Below, one piece after another: positions 35,074-44,735 of a DNA stretch of 48,273 bases. Both the position numbers and the translations under genes were made by a program. This DNA is from Lachnospiraceae bacterium UBA4631. GTDB lineage: Bacteria > Bacillota > Clostridia > Lachnospirales > Lachnospiraceae. The DNA lies in contig DHMX01000029.1 of assembly GCA_002406015.1 (NCBI GenBank), positions 1-48,273 on the forward strand. Reading direction: 5' to 3'. The notes below the pieces were generated by a model. The model saw only the letters and a program-made list of their open reading frames with translations, did not search any database and was not told the origin of the DNA. Position 1 is the stretch's first letter. The number at the start of each line of letters is the position of its first letter.

Positions 35074-37302
35074 ATGAAAATGAAACGTAATATGGTATTG
35101 CAATTGGCGGTGGCATTAATTCTCCTGTTCGCAATTCTGACTTTTTCCATGATTTTTTATATAGACAAGCTGAATGAGAATTTTGAACGAGAACTGATTC
35201 GTACCTTAGAAGAGGTGAGTTATCAGGGAGCAGAGGCTGTCCGGAATGAGATTGAATCAAAGGAAAAGCTGTTATCGGATTTGACAACGATGATAGAGGT
35301 GGATACAACACAGGATTCGCAAGTGATTCTTCAAAGTGTGCAGCAGCAATTAAAACCAGTTATTATGGGACATGATTTCTTTGGTATGGGAGTCGCATTG
35401 AAAGACGGTACGGCATATTCCAGTACCGGTAGTGTTTACGATGTATCTGAGCAGATGTTTTTTCAGGAAGCAATAAAAGGTCAGTCTGTAATATCAGGAA
35501 GAATTTCAAATAAACAAGGACAATATTTGAATATTTATGCAACTCCTATTTATGATAAGGACTCCGGAGAAATAGATGGTGTCTTATATGCAACGTATCT
35601 GACCGAGAATTTTCGTTCTACGATGGAGATTAGCTTTTTCCATGGAGAAGGCTATTCCTATTTGGTAGAGCCAAATGGGGATGTCGTTGTTGATTCTATG
35701 CATGCAACTTCCTTTCAGGATATGACAAATGTATATACGTCTATGGAAAATTCTGATGAAAGGAATGTAACGTCTATAGAACAACTGCAGAATTATATGG
35801 CAAACAATCAGAGTGGTAAGTTGATTTTTTATAATAAGATTGGCAAGTATATGTATTGTACTCCGATTGGGGTAAATGACTGGTATCTGTTAACGGTAGT
35901 GCCGGTAAGTGTTGTGGATAATCAAATGGATGCCGTACTTCGGAATACAATCATACTGGTAGTGGTTCTGGCAGGCATATTTATTTCACTGTTAGCATTG
36001 CTGATACATCAGCAGCGGGCAAAACGGACAGAATTATTAATGTTAGCTTATGTAGACCCGATTACAGGCGGTGACACATATGCAAAGTTCCAATTGAATT
36101 ATAAGCGGGCAATGGAAGAATGTCCGAATGATAAATTTGCATTTCTGGCAATGGATTTGAATCGATTTAAAATGATTAATGATTTATATGGTACTGCAGA
36201 GGGGGATAAGGTTATCTGGCATATGAATGACATATGGACCAGACAATTGCGGGAATACGAATATTGCGGACATCGAATGGCAGACCGTTTTGTGGTGTTG
36301 TTGCGGTATCATCAGATAGAAGAACTGGAGGAACGGGTTCAATCCTATCTGGATGCTTTGCAGGAAACGGCAAAGAACCGGTATAAAATTAGTTTGCGGG
36401 TAGGCGTTTATCTGTTAGAGGATACATCGGTATCCTTTGCCACCGCACACAGTCGTTCCATGATGGCATTTGCAAAGGCGAAAAGCTCTGAAAATCATTT
36501 CCTATCCTTCTATGATGAACATATGGAAAAGAGCCTGATGTGGGAAAAACATGTGGAGGACATTTTCCAGACCGCACTGCAAAATGGGGAATTTGTAGTA
36601 TTTTATCAGGCTAAGGTGGACACGGAAACTAAGCAGGTGTCCGGTGCGGAAGCATTGGTTCGCTGGGTAAGACCGGATGGAACGATTATTCCACCAGGGA
36701 AATTTATTCCAATTCTTGAAAATAACGGTACCATTGCAAAGCTAGACCAGTATGTATTTCAGGAGGTATGCAGACAGCAGCAGGCATGGCTGGAGGAGGG
36801 ACGAAATGTAGTTCCGGTATCAGTCAATTTGTCAAGAGTGCAATTGGCAGACCGTACTCTGGTAGATACCTATCAGCAAATGCTGGAGGAAACCGGTGTG
36901 CCGTCGCAGTATGTAGGCTTGGAATTTACCGAGAGTGCGATGTTTGATAATGAAGAAATTCTGCAGGATACGGTTGACAGATTGCATAAGCTTGGTATAA
37001 AAGTATTAATTGATGATTTTGGAGTCGGTTATTCGTCTATGATGAGCTTGAAGGCAATTCCTGTGGATATTTTGAAAATGGATAAGAGCTTTATTGACAG
37101 CATTGGTGACGAAAGAGGAAATAAAATTGTCATTAGTATTATTGAATTTGCATTGACACTGGGAATGCGGGTGACAGCGGAAGGTGTTGAAAATGACCAG
37201 CAGTATCGGTTTCTCAGAAATCACCGGTGTAATGATATTCAGGGTTATTACTTTGCCAGACCGGTTCCGGCAGAAGAATACCAGAAAAAATATTTAGGAT
37301 AG
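35074..37302 (+). CDS. Membrane dCache - degenerate GGDEF - EAL protein, likely c-di-GMP phosphodiesterase
   Basis: A 742-residue signalling protein. Two membrane helices (about 8-28 and 285-310) flank an extracellular sensor (about 40-280) of the dCache type. The GGDEF domain (about 325-470) is dead: the active motif reads MADRF near residue 403. The EAL domain is intact, with EALVRW (about 526), VNLSRVQL, LEFTESA, IDDFGVGYSS, MDKSFI and TAEGVEN, so it should cleave c-di-GMP, with GGDEF as a regulatory GTP site. It has its own promoter; prfC follows 24 bases later and may be cotranscribed. Confidence 0.92.
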   Translation: MKMKRNMVLQLAVALILLFAILTFSMIFYIDKLNENFERELIRTLEEVSYQGAEAVRNEIESKEKLLSDLTTMIEVDTTQDSQVILQSVQQQLKPVIMGHDFFGMGVALKDGTAYSSTGSVYDVSEQMFFQEAIKGQSVISGRISNKQGQYLNIYATPIYDKDSGEIDGVLYATYLTENFRSTMEISFFHGEGYSYLVEPNGDVVVDSMHATSFQDMTNVYTSMENSDERNVTSIEQLQNYMANNQSGKLIFYNKIGKYMYCTPIGVNDWYLLTVVPVSVVDNQMDAVLRNTIILVVVLAGIFISLLALLIHQQRAKRTELLMLAYVDPITGGDTYAKFQLNYKRAMEECPNDKFAFLAMDLNRFKMINDLYGTAEGDKVIWHMNDIWTRQLREYEYCGHRMADRFVVLLRYHQIEELEERVQSYLDALQETAKNRYKISLRVGVYLLEDTSVSFATAHSRSMMAFAKAKSSENHFLSFYDEHMEKSLMWEKHVEDIFQTALQNGEFVVFYQAKVDTETKQVSGAEALVRWVRPDGTIIPPGKFIPILENNGTIAKLDQYVFQEVCRQQQAWLEEGRNVVPVSVNLSRVQLADRTLVDTYQQMLEETGVPSQYVGLEFTESAMFDNEEILQDTVDRLHKLGIKVLIDDFGVGYSSMMSLKAIPVDILKMDKSFIDSIGDERGNKIVISIIEFALTLGMRVTAEGVENDQQYRFLRNHRCNDIQGYYFARPVPAEEYQKKYLG

Positions 37303-37326
37303 ACAGACAAAAATTAGGAGGCTGCT

Positions 37327-38922
37327 ATGGCACAGGAGTATCAAAAGGAAATAGAAAAACGAAGAACATTTGCGATTATTTCGCATCCGGATGCAGGTAA
37401 AACTACGTTGACGGAAAAGTTCTTATTATATGGAGGAGCCATTAATACCGCCGGTTCTGTAAAGGGAAAGGCAAATTCCAAGTATGCGGTATCCGACTGG
37501 ATGGGAATTGAAAAGGAAAGAGGTATTTCCGTTACATCTTCGGTATTACAGTTTAATTATGATGGATATTGCATTAATATTCTGGATACACCGGGACATC
37601 AGGATTTCTCGGAGGATACTTATCGTACCTTGATGGCAGCGGATTCGGCAGTTATGGTAATTGATGCATCCAAGGGTGTAGAGGCACAGACAATTAAGCT
37701 GTTTAAGGTGTGTGTAATGCGGCATATACCTATTTTCACATTTATAAATAAAATGGACTTGGAAGCAAAGGACCCGTTTGAATTATTGGATGATATTGAA
37801 ACGGTATTGGGAATCAGAACGTGTCCGATTAACTGGCCAATCGGTTCCGGCAAGCGTTTTAAGGGCGTATATGACCGTGATACGAAGCAGGTGTCTATGT
37901 TTCAGGCTGTTTCCGTAGGAGGAGCCAAGTCTGCGGCAGAGACCGATTATGCATTAGAGGATGCAGCATTAAAAGAAGCTGTCGGGGATGAATTGTATCA
38001 GCAGTTATTGGATGAGGTGGAACTGTTAGATGGTGCCAGTGATACCTTTAATCAGGAATTGGTAAATAAAGGAGAGCTGTCCCCGGTATTCTTTGGTTCT
38101 GCGTTGACAACCTTTGGTATCGAAACATTTTTGGAGCATTTCTTGAAAATGACTTTATCTCCTTTACCGAGAATGTCAAATGAAGGTTTGATTGACCCGG
38201 TGGAAGCTCCGTTTTCAGGCTTTATATTTAAGATACAGGCAAATATGAATAAGGCACATCATGACCGGATTGCGTTTATGAGAATCTGTTCCGGTAAATT
38301 TGATGCCACCAAGGATGTATATCATGTGCAGAGCGGGCGGAAATTAAAGCTGTCGCAGCCACAGCAGATAATGGCACAGGACAGAAAGGTAATTGATGAG
38401 GCATATGCCGGGGATGTTATCGGAGTATTTGACCCCGGAATTTTCTCCATTGGAGATACCATCTGTACACCCGGCAAGAAGTATCAGTATGAAGGAATCC
38501 CGACATTTGCACCGGAACATTTCTGCAGACTGGTATCCTTAGATTCTATGAAGCGAAAGCAGTTCATCAAGGGTGTAACCCAGTTGGCACAAGAGGGTGC
38601 AATACAGATATTTAAAGACTATTCGTTGGATTTATCGGAAATTATTGTCGGAGTAGTCGGTGTGTTGCAGTTTGATGTGTTGAAATACCGATTGGAAACA
38701 GAATATAATTGTGATGTGCGTCTGGAGCCATTGCCATATAATTATATCCGTTGGGTAAAAGACCCATCCACAGATTTGAATCGATTAAAACGAGTCAGTG
38801 ATTGTAAGAAGGTGAAGGACATGAAGGATAATCCTTTGCTGTTGTTTGCAAATGAATGGTCGATTCGTTTGGTATTAGAAAATAATGAAGGTCTGGAGCT
38901 GGAGGAGTTCCGGAAGAATTAG
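37327..38922 (+). CDS. prfC: Peptide chain release factor 3
   Basis: A 531-residue translational GTPase: SHPDAGKTT (G1), the switch GIEKERGISVTSS, DTPGHQDF (G3) and NKMD (G4), with the RF3-specific domain III. It recycles RF1/RF2 from ribosomes. The AGGAGG start site and close spacing to the EAL gene suggest possible read-through. Confidence 0.97.
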   Translation: MAQEYQKEIEKRRTFAIISHPDAGKTTLTEKFLLYGGAINTAGSVKGKANSKYAVSDWMGIEKERGISVTSSVLQFNYDGYCINILDTPGHQDFSEDTYRTLMAADSAVMVIDASKGVEAQTIKLFKVCVMRHIPIFTFINKMDLEAKDPFELLDDIETVLGIRTCPINWPIGSGKRFKGVYDRDTKQVSMFQAVSVGGAKSAAETDYALEDAALKEAVGDELYQQLLDEVELLDGASDTFNQELVNKGELSPVFFGSALTTFGIETFLEHFLKMTLSPLPRMSNEGLIDPVEAPFSGFIFKIQANMNKAHHDRIAFMRICSGKFDATKDVYHVQSGRKLKLSQPQQIMAQDRKVIDEAYAGDVIGVFDPGIFSIGDTICTPGKKYQYEGIPTFAPEHFCRLVSLDSMKRKQFIKGVTQLAQEGAIQIFKDYSLDLSEIIVGVVGVLQFDVLKYRLETEYNCDVRLEPLPYNYIRWVKDPSTDLNRLKRVSDCKKVKDMKDNPLLLFANEWSIRLVLENNEGLELEEFRKN

Positions 38923-39091
38923 AATACCGGAAACACAGGTGAATTTTACATTGCTTTCCTAATTTTTACGCATATTTACAGGAGTTTACAGAATTGAAAG
39001 AAATTGTAAAGAAAAGTCGATTGTGATATAGGAACAAATAGGGTAATATAAATATGACAAACAAATGAAAGAGAAAGGGGGAGCATATAGA

Positions 39092-39595
39092 ATGGAAATT
39101 TTGACAGCAACGATGTGGTTTAACAGTGCGGGCATTATGGCACTCATGTGGCTGGCACTGGTAATTTTGTTTGCGGTAATTGAATTTATATCATTAGGGC
39201 TGACGAGCATCTGGTTTGCTGCCGGAGCATTTGTAGCCGGAATTGTTGCCATGCTGGGCGGAGCGTTCTGGTTGCAGATAGTAGTCTTTATTGTGGTATC
39301 CGCAGTATTATTGGCATGCACCAGAAAATTTGCAAAGAAATATCTGGACAGCAAGATAGAAAAAACAAATGTTGAAAGTCTGATTGGGAAAACATCGGTT
39401 GTAATCGAAACAATTAATAATATGGCATCGACAGGAAAAATACGGATTGGTGATGTAGAGTGGACCGCACGAACCGCAGAGGGTTCACAGGTGATTGCCG
39501 AGGGAAGTAAGGTAGTAATTCGTGAAATCGTGGGTGTCAAGTGTATTGTTGAACCGATAAATGAAGAGATAGAGGTGGAAGAAACCGTATCTTAA
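39092..39595 (+). CDS. NfeD-family protein
   Basis: A 167-residue short NfeD protein: three membrane helices, then a small OB-fold domain (SLIGKTSVVIETINN ... GKIRIGDVEWTA ... GSKVVIREIVGVKCIVEPI). ATG 39092 is preferred to 39065 because AAAGGGGGAG precedes it by 8 bases. NfeD partners the SPFH protein encoded downstream; together they organise membrane microdomains. Confidence 0.92.
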   Translation: MEILTATMWFNSAGIMALMWLALVILFAVIEFISLGLTSIWFAAGAFVAGIVAMLGGAFWLQIVVFIVVSAVLLACTRKFAKKYLDSKIEKTNVESLIGKTSVVIETINNMASTGKIRIGDVEWTARTAEGSQVIAEGSKVVIREIVGVKCIVEPINEEIEVEETVS

Positions 39596-39641
39596 AAATA
39601 ACAGAAAAACAGTGACGAAAGAAGCTACGTGGGAAAGAGAC

Positions 39642-39846
39642 AATATCTTAGGAAGTGGCAGTAAGGCAGTAGCAAACAGATAATGTCTTAGAAAGTGGAG
39701 GCAGAAGCAGTAGTAAAGAGATTATTTCTTAGAAAGTGGCGGCAGAAACAATAACAAAAGGAGCAATGTCTTAAGAAGTGGAAAAAAGCAGTAGCAAAAA
39801 AAGCAATGTTTTAGGAAACGGCAGTAAGGCAGTAGCGGAAGCAGAG
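39642..39846 (+). repeat. Degenerate 41-base tandem repeat array
   Basis: Five copies start at 39642, 39682, 39723, 39765 and 39805, with a core such as AATGTCTTAGAAAGTGGNGGCA...GCAGTAG. It is noncoding and lies between the nfeD-like and SPFH genes, with copies clearly diverged. Confidence 0.8.
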
Positions 39847-39874
39847 GAATAGAGCTGAAGATGGAGGTAGAAGA

Positions 39875-40843
39875 ATGACAGCGTTAGGAATAGGGATTAT
39901 AGGAACAGGTTTATTTGGCGGTGTAGTGGGACTTGGAATACTGGCAATTGTAATTTTGATTATTGTTGCGGTATCCTGCATCAAAATCGTACCACAGGCA
40001 CATGCATATGTTGTTGAACGATTAGGAACCTATCAGGCAACATGGTCAGTAGGATTTCATATCAAGGCACCGTTAATTGACAAGGTAGCAAAGCGGGTAA
40101 CTTTAAAGGAACAGGTAGTGGATTTCGCACCACAGCCGGTAATTACGAAGGATAATGTTACAATGCGAATTGATACGGTTGTATTCTTCCAGATTACAGA
40201 CCCAAAGCTTTTCTGCTACGGTGTAGAGAATCCGATTATGGCAATTGAGAATCTGACAGCAACGACACTTCGTAATATTATCGGTGATTTGGAATTAGAC
40301 CAGACACTTACATCCAGAGAAACCATTAATACAAAAATGCGTGCAACTCTGGACGAAGCAACAGACCCATGGGGTATTAAGGTAAATCGAGTAGAATTAA
40401 AGAATATTATTCCACCTGCAGCAATTCAGGATGCGATGGAGAAGCAGATGAAGGCAGAGCGGGAACGCCGGGAACAGATTCTGATTGCAGAAGGTGAGAA
40501 GAAATCAGCCATACTTCGTGCAGAAGGTCAGAAGGAATCCTTGATTCTTCAGGCAGAGGCAGATAAACAGGCAGCCATACTTCGTGCAGAAGCAAAGAAG
40601 GAGGCTACAATCCGGGAGGCAGAAGGTCAGGCAGAGGCTATTGAAGCAATTCAGAAGGCAAATGCTGCCGGTCTGGTATACCTGAATGAAGCAAATCCAA
40701 GTGATGCAGTCATTCAGATTAAGAGTCTGGAAGCGTTTGCAAAGGCAGCAGACGGTCAGGCAACCAAGATTATTATTCCTTCGGAAATACAGGGAATTGC
40801 CGGTCTTGCCAAATCTGTAGTAGAAGTAGCAGCAGAAAAATAA
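39875..40843 (+). CDS. SPFH/Band 7 family protein (QmcA/stomatin-like)
   Basis: A 322-residue protein with an N-terminal helix (about 8-35), a stomatin domain (VERLGTYQATWSVGFHIKAPLIDKV ... DNVTMRIDTVVFFQITDP) and a long Ala/Glu/Lys coiled coil (about 185-270, with repeats such as ILRAEGQKE and ILQAEADKQ). It assembles in the membrane and recruits partners; the NfeD gene just upstream is its usual companion. Confidence 0.93.
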   Translation: MTALGIGIIGTGLFGGVVGLGILAIVILIIVAVSCIKIVPQAHAYVVERLGTYQATWSVGFHIKAPLIDKVAKRVTLKEQVVDFAPQPVITKDNVTMRIDTVVFFQITDPKLFCYGVENPIMAIENLTATTLRNIIGDLELDQTLTSRETINTKMRATLDEATDPWGIKVNRVELKNIIPPAAIQDAMEKQMKAERERREQILIAEGEKKSAILRAEGQKESLILQAEADKQAAILRAEAKKEATIREAEGQAEAIEAIQKANAAGLVYLNEANPSDAVIQIKSLEAFAKAADGQATKIIIPSEIQGIAGLAKSVVEVAAEK

Positions 40844-40883
40844 AAGGAACATAAAAGAAAATTTCTTTGAATGAGTGAAGAGT

Positions 40884-40937
40884 ATACCGACCTCCTAAAG
40901 TCAGACTATAAGCTGGTAAGGGGAGGTCGGTATTTTT
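40884..40937 (+). terminator. Terminator after the SPFH gene
   Basis: ATACCGACCTCC (40884-40895) pairs perfectly with GGAGGTCGGTAT (40922-40933) and is followed by TTTTT; the loop is 26 bases. Confidence 0.85.
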
Positions 40938-41063
40938 GTGCAGTCGGAGAGAATTGTGCAGTTGAAGAAAAATTGTGTGGTCGGAAAATAAATGTCCGGT
41001 TGGGGAAAATTGTGTAGTCGGAAAAATGTGCGGTTAGAGAATAAATGTGCAGTTAAGGAATAA
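40937..41063 (+). repeat. 18-19-base tandem repeat array (second)
   Basis: Seven copies start at 40937, 40955, 40974, 40993, 41011, 41027 and 41046, with the core TGTGCAGTYGGAGAAAAT. Spacing is 16-19 bases, so it is not a coding repeat. It begins right at the T-run of the terminator. Confidence 0.82.
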
Positions 41064-41127
41064 GATGGAATTTTAGAGCAGGGCATGGTAGAATAAATTC
41101 AAATGAAACATAGTCAGGAGGCATATT

Positions 41128-42096
41128 ATGATTCAGAAGATAACTTTAATCGGATTGGGAGCTATGGGTTCTTTTTTTGCACCTCGGCTTCAGGCGTGTT
41201 ACGGAGAAAATTTCAGAGTTCTGGCAAATGGCAAGCGAAAGCAGCGGTTGGAGTCAGAGGGAATTTGGATAAACGGGGAACAATGTTTTTATTCGGTAAT
41301 TGATTCTGAGAACAAGGAATCTTCGGATTTGATAATTATAGCAACAAAGGATACCGGACTGGAACAGGCATTAGAGGATATACGAAATCAGGTGAGTGAA
41401 AATACGATTATTATGGCAGTCCTAAACGGTGTTGAATCGGAGGAAAAGGTAGCGGCTGTCTATGGGTGGAAACATGTGATTTATTCCTTGATGCGAGTAT
41501 CGGTTGTTATGAAGGATTATCATGCAAATTATGACCCACAGGGCGGTAAGGTACATTTTGGTGATAAGGAAGGACAAGGTAGCGGGGAGAGCTTCGTGCC
41601 TTCACCAAGAATTGCAGAGGTTGCTGGTGTATTTGAACGTGCCGGTATTCCGTATCAGGTCGAAGAGGATGTGCTGTTTTCTATGTGGTGGAAATTCATG
41701 GCAAATGTCGGAGAGAACTTAACCTGTGCGTTATTAGGACTTCCGTTTGGAGCATTTCGTTATAGCGAGGATGCAAATTGGATTCGTCATGCCGCAATGA
41801 AAGAGGTAGCAGCAATTGCTAATGCAAAAGGAATTATGCTGGGAGAAAAGGAAATGGAATCACAGGATTATGTTATGACACATGTAGAACCACATAACAA
41901 GCCATCTACCCTGCAAGATATAGAGAATCACAGAAAGACAGAGATTGAAATGTTTTCCGGTATGGTATGCAGACTGGGTCAGGAAATGGGAATATCAACA
42001 CCGATAAATGAAATGCTGTATCATAGTATCCGGGCATTGGAGGATAAATATTTGAAATATGATGCATGGGAGCTGATTCAGGAGGATTTGGACTGA
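41128..42096 (+). CDS. Ketopantoate reductase family protein (second)
   Basis: A 322-residue ApbA/PanE-family protein: GLGAMG at residues 9-14, the WWKFMANVGENLTCALLG segment with the catalytic Lys, and the STLQDIENHRKTEIEMFSG motif. It differs clearly from the 23653 copy in its N-terminal half. It has AGGAGG upstream, no partner and lies between two repeat arrays. Confidence 0.87.
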   Translation: MIQKITLIGLGAMGSFFAPRLQACYGENFRVLANGKRKQRLESEGIWINGEQCFYSVIDSENKESSDLIIIATKDTGLEQALEDIRNQVSENTIIMAVLNGVESEEKVAAVYGWKHVIYSLMRVSVVMKDYHANYDPQGGKVHFGDKEGQGSGESFVPSPRIAEVAGVFERAGIPYQVEEDVLFSMWWKFMANVGENLTCALLGLPFGAFRYSEDANWIRHAAMKEVAAIANAKGIMLGEKEMESQDYVMTHVEPHNKPSTLQDIENHRKTEIEMFSGMVCRLGQEMGISTPINEMLYHSIRALEDKYLKYDAWELIQEDLD

Positions 42097-42127
42097 TAAG
42101 GCGGTAAGGTTATAGATAAAGTGGTAG

Positions 42128-42202
42128 CAAAAAATGAAGCAATAACAAAAAAGTAAAGCAATAGCAAAAAAGTAAAGCAATAGCAAAGCATTAAAGCAAC
42201 GT
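42128..42202 (+). repeat. 18-19-base tandem repeat array (third)
   Basis: Four copies start at 42128, 42146, 42165 and 42184, with the unit CAAAAAAGTAAAGCAATAG; the middle two are identical. Fainter repeats of the same kind continue to about 42270. Confidence 0.75.
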
Positions 42203-42338
42203 TAAAATGTTAAGGGAATACCGATAAAGTGATGATAATAGCAAAAAAGTTAAAACAATAATAATGGTAATAGTGGGAATCTCATTTAGAGAAATAAAAT
42301 GGATATGGAAATAATACAGAGATGGAAGCAATACGGAT

Positions 42339-43547
42339 ATGAAGAAGGAAAATGTTAATAGAAAACAATCAGATGAAAAAAGAACGACGGGCATAAAAAA
42401 GAAACAAGGTGCGTGTCCCTATGCAGAAAAATGTGGTGGCTGCAATATGCTGGACGGAGACTATATTCAACATCTGAACATGAAGCAGAAGCTGGTAGAG
42501 GGATATTTAAAAGGGATATGTGAGGTAATGCCGATTGTCGGTATGAAAGAGCCGTATTATTACCGAAATAAGGTGCATGCTGTATATGCGAATACAAAGC
42601 AGGGCGTCATTTCGGGTGTCTATCAGGAAGGAACACATCGGGTAGTTCCGATTGATAGCTGTAAAATAGAGGATGCAAAGGCAGATAAGATTATTGTGGA
42701 TATTCGGAATCTGATGAAATCATTTCGGATGAAAGCCTATGATGAAGACCGCGGCTTTGGATTTCTTCGCCATGTGTTGATTCGGAGGGGCTTTCACAGC
42801 GGAGAAATCATGGTGGTTTTGGTGACAGGGACACCAATATTTCCCTCTAAAAATAATTTTGTTAAGGAATTACGGAGACTGCATCCGGAGATTACGACGA
42901 TTCTGCAGAATATCAATGACCGGAAAACCAGTATGATTCTGGGAGAACGGGAACTTGTTTTGTATGGAAAGGGATACATTGAGGATACTCTTTGTGAAAA
43001 AACTTTTCGAATTTCTGCAAAATCATTTTATCAGGTGAATCCGATTCAAACAGAACTGTTATATAAAAAAGCAATAGAGCTGGCAGCACTGACGGGTAAG
43101 GAGCGTGTAATTGATGCCTATTGCGGAATCGGAACCATTGGGTTGATTGCCAGTGATGCGGCAAAGGAGGTTCTTGGAATTGAAGTAAACCCGGATGCCG
43201 TCCGGGATGCTATTCGGAATGCAAAGGCAAATAGGGTGAAAAATATTCGATTTTATCGGGCAGATGCTGGAGCGTATATGGTGCAGATGGCAGAGCAGGA
43301 TATGCGTGCGGATGTAGTGCTTATGGACCCGCCAAGAGCGGGAAGTGATGAGGCATTTTTGTCCTCTGTGGTTAAGCTGGCACCGGAACGGATTGTGTAT
43401 ATATCCTGCAATCCGGAGACTTTAGCAAGAGACTTGAAGTATCTGAGGCAAAAGGGATATGAGGTCGGAAAGGCTTGGCCGTATGATATGTTTCCGTGGA
43501 CGGGACATTGTGAGGTAATCTGCCTTTTGGCAAGGAAAGCCCAATAA
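42339..43547 (+). CDS. rlmD: TrmA/RlmD-family 23S rRNA (uracil-C5-)-methyltransferase
   Basis: A 402-residue RNA methyltransferase. The 4Fe-4S cysteines are C26, C32 and C35 (CPYAEKCGGC) plus a fourth in PIDSCKIED. SAM-binding DAYCGIGTIG, DPPRAG and the catalytic SCNPETLARDL follow. It lacks the N-terminal TRAM domain that most RlmD proteins carry, so it is about 50 residues short of the usual length. The ribosome site of the annotated start is weak. RlmD versus TrmA/RlmCD-type specificity is not decidable here. Confidence 0.88.
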   Translation: MKKENVNRKQSDEKRTTGIKKKQGACPYAEKCGGCNMLDGDYIQHLNMKQKLVEGYLKGICEVMPIVGMKEPYYYRNKVHAVYANTKQGVISGVYQEGTHRVVPIDSCKIEDAKADKIIVDIRNLMKSFRMKAYDEDRGFGFLRHVLIRRGFHSGEIMVVLVTGTPIFPSKNNFVKELRRLHPEITTILQNINDRKTSMILGERELVLYGKGYIEDTLCEKTFRISAKSFYQVNPIQTELLYKKAIELAALTGKERVIDAYCGIGTIGLIASDAAKEVLGIEVNPDAVRDAIRNAKANRVKNIRFYRADAGAYMVQMAEQDMRADVVLMDPPRAGSDEAFLSSVVKLAPERIVYISCNPETLARDLKYLRQKGYEVGKAWPYDMFPWTGHCEVICLLARKAQ

Positions 43548-43701
43548 ATTAAAGGTTTCTGCGATTTCAGAAGAAAAATGGATGTGTATTTCTGTTTCCG
43601 CAGAGTGAGGATATAAGCGAAGATTTACCCCAGGGGATAGGCTTTGGGGAACGTAAAATATACATTTTGGCGAAATAACATCACAATTGGAGAAAAAATA
43701 T

Positions 43702-44496
43702 ATGGATAGTTTTAATAGTGGAAAAATTAAAGAAATGGTTTATGATGTTCTTCAGAATCCAACGAGAGAGAACTTTATTAATATTTTAGATAATGGTCTT
43801 GGAGAACAGGATAATTTAGATTTTAAGGTGCAATGGATTGAGGCTCAGAAATTAGCAGAAATAATATTGGGAATTGCTAATTCTGGTGGAGGGGCAATAA
43901 TACTCGGAGTAAAAGAAAATGAGGATGGAACATTAGAGAGTATTGGCTTATCTAAAATAGAAGATAAAGAAAAATTACATAGTAAGATGGCAAAATTTTT
44001 ACCAGAAACAATAAAATTTGAAATAGCAGACTTTGATTTTTCAAATGAAAGTTATAGTAAATTGACTGGAAGACTTTTTCAACTTGTCCTTATCTATTCA
44101 GAGGATATAAATCTACCATATATTTGGGAAAAGGATAGTAATACGGCAGAAGCAGGGTGTATATTTTTTCGTAGGGGAACAAAGACAGTAAAGGCTAATT
44201 CTTATGAAATAAAAGAGATGTTGGATAAAAGATTAGAAGCAACATATGTTGAACAGTCAAGCTTGCATTTGGAAGAACATTTAAAACAATTACATATATT
44301 GTATAAAAATATGACTTCTCAGCTTTACTCGTCGTCGGTGCTTAATAATTTGTTTAAGGACATGAATGCATTTGGAACTTTGGTGGGAACGCCCCAAAAT
44401 AATCCATATTATCCAAAAGAGTCTTATGATGAATTTGTTGCCGAGATGATTAAAAAAAAGAAGAAGAAAATAGAGAAGGTTTTAGATTTGAAATAA
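43702..44496 (+). CDS. AlbA_2/Schlafen-type DNA-binding domain protein
   Basis: A 264-residue protein. The AlbA_2 domain is visible in LDFKVQWIEAQKLAEIILGIANSGGGAIILGVKENEDG (around residues 38-75) and FFRRGTKTVKA. The rest has no ATPase domain, which is often fused to AlbA_2 in defence or regulatory proteins. It is AT-rich compared with rlmD upstream, and the ATG at 43702 follows GGAG by 9 bases. A terminator follows it. Confidence 0.8.
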   Translation: MDSFNSGKIKEMVYDVLQNPTRENFINILDNGLGEQDNLDFKVQWIEAQKLAEIILGIANSGGGAIILGVKENEDGTLESIGLSKIEDKEKLHSKMAKFLPETIKFEIADFDFSNESYSKLTGRLFQLVLIYSEDINLPYIWEKDSNTAEAGCIFFRRGTKTVKANSYEIKEMLDKRLEATYVEQSSLHLEEHLKQLHILYKNMTSQLYSSSVLNNLFKDMNAFGTLVGTPQNNPYYPKESYDEFVAEMIKKKKKKIEKVLDLK

Positions 44497-44545
44497 ACGG
44501 TAAGGCAGGGGATAAAACTGTTACCCCACTTTGAAAATGTAAGAA

Positions 44546-44586
44546 AAGATGCCGATTGGGAGTTGCGATTCCTGATCGGCTTTTTT
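44546..44586 (+). terminator. Terminator after the AlbA_2 gene
   Basis: GCCGAT (44551-44556) and ATCGGC (44575-44580) with six T at the 3' side, 55 bases after the stop. It separates the AlbA_2 gene from the nuclease pair. Confidence 0.75.
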
Positions 44587-44735
44587 CTTGCTCTTTTTCG
44601 GATAGTAAAATGTAGGTGGATGTGGTAAAATATGCATATCAGGTCACGCATATGGCAAATGTTACAGTAACGAAAAACAAACTATGTTGACTAATATTTA
44701 AAGGTTTGAAGGATAGCGGTTGGAGGTGACAAATT

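Noticed and set aside
40901..41086. Minus-strand ORF over the second tandem array
   Set aside because: The repeat period is 16-19 bases, which does not keep a frame; it is a by-product of the array.
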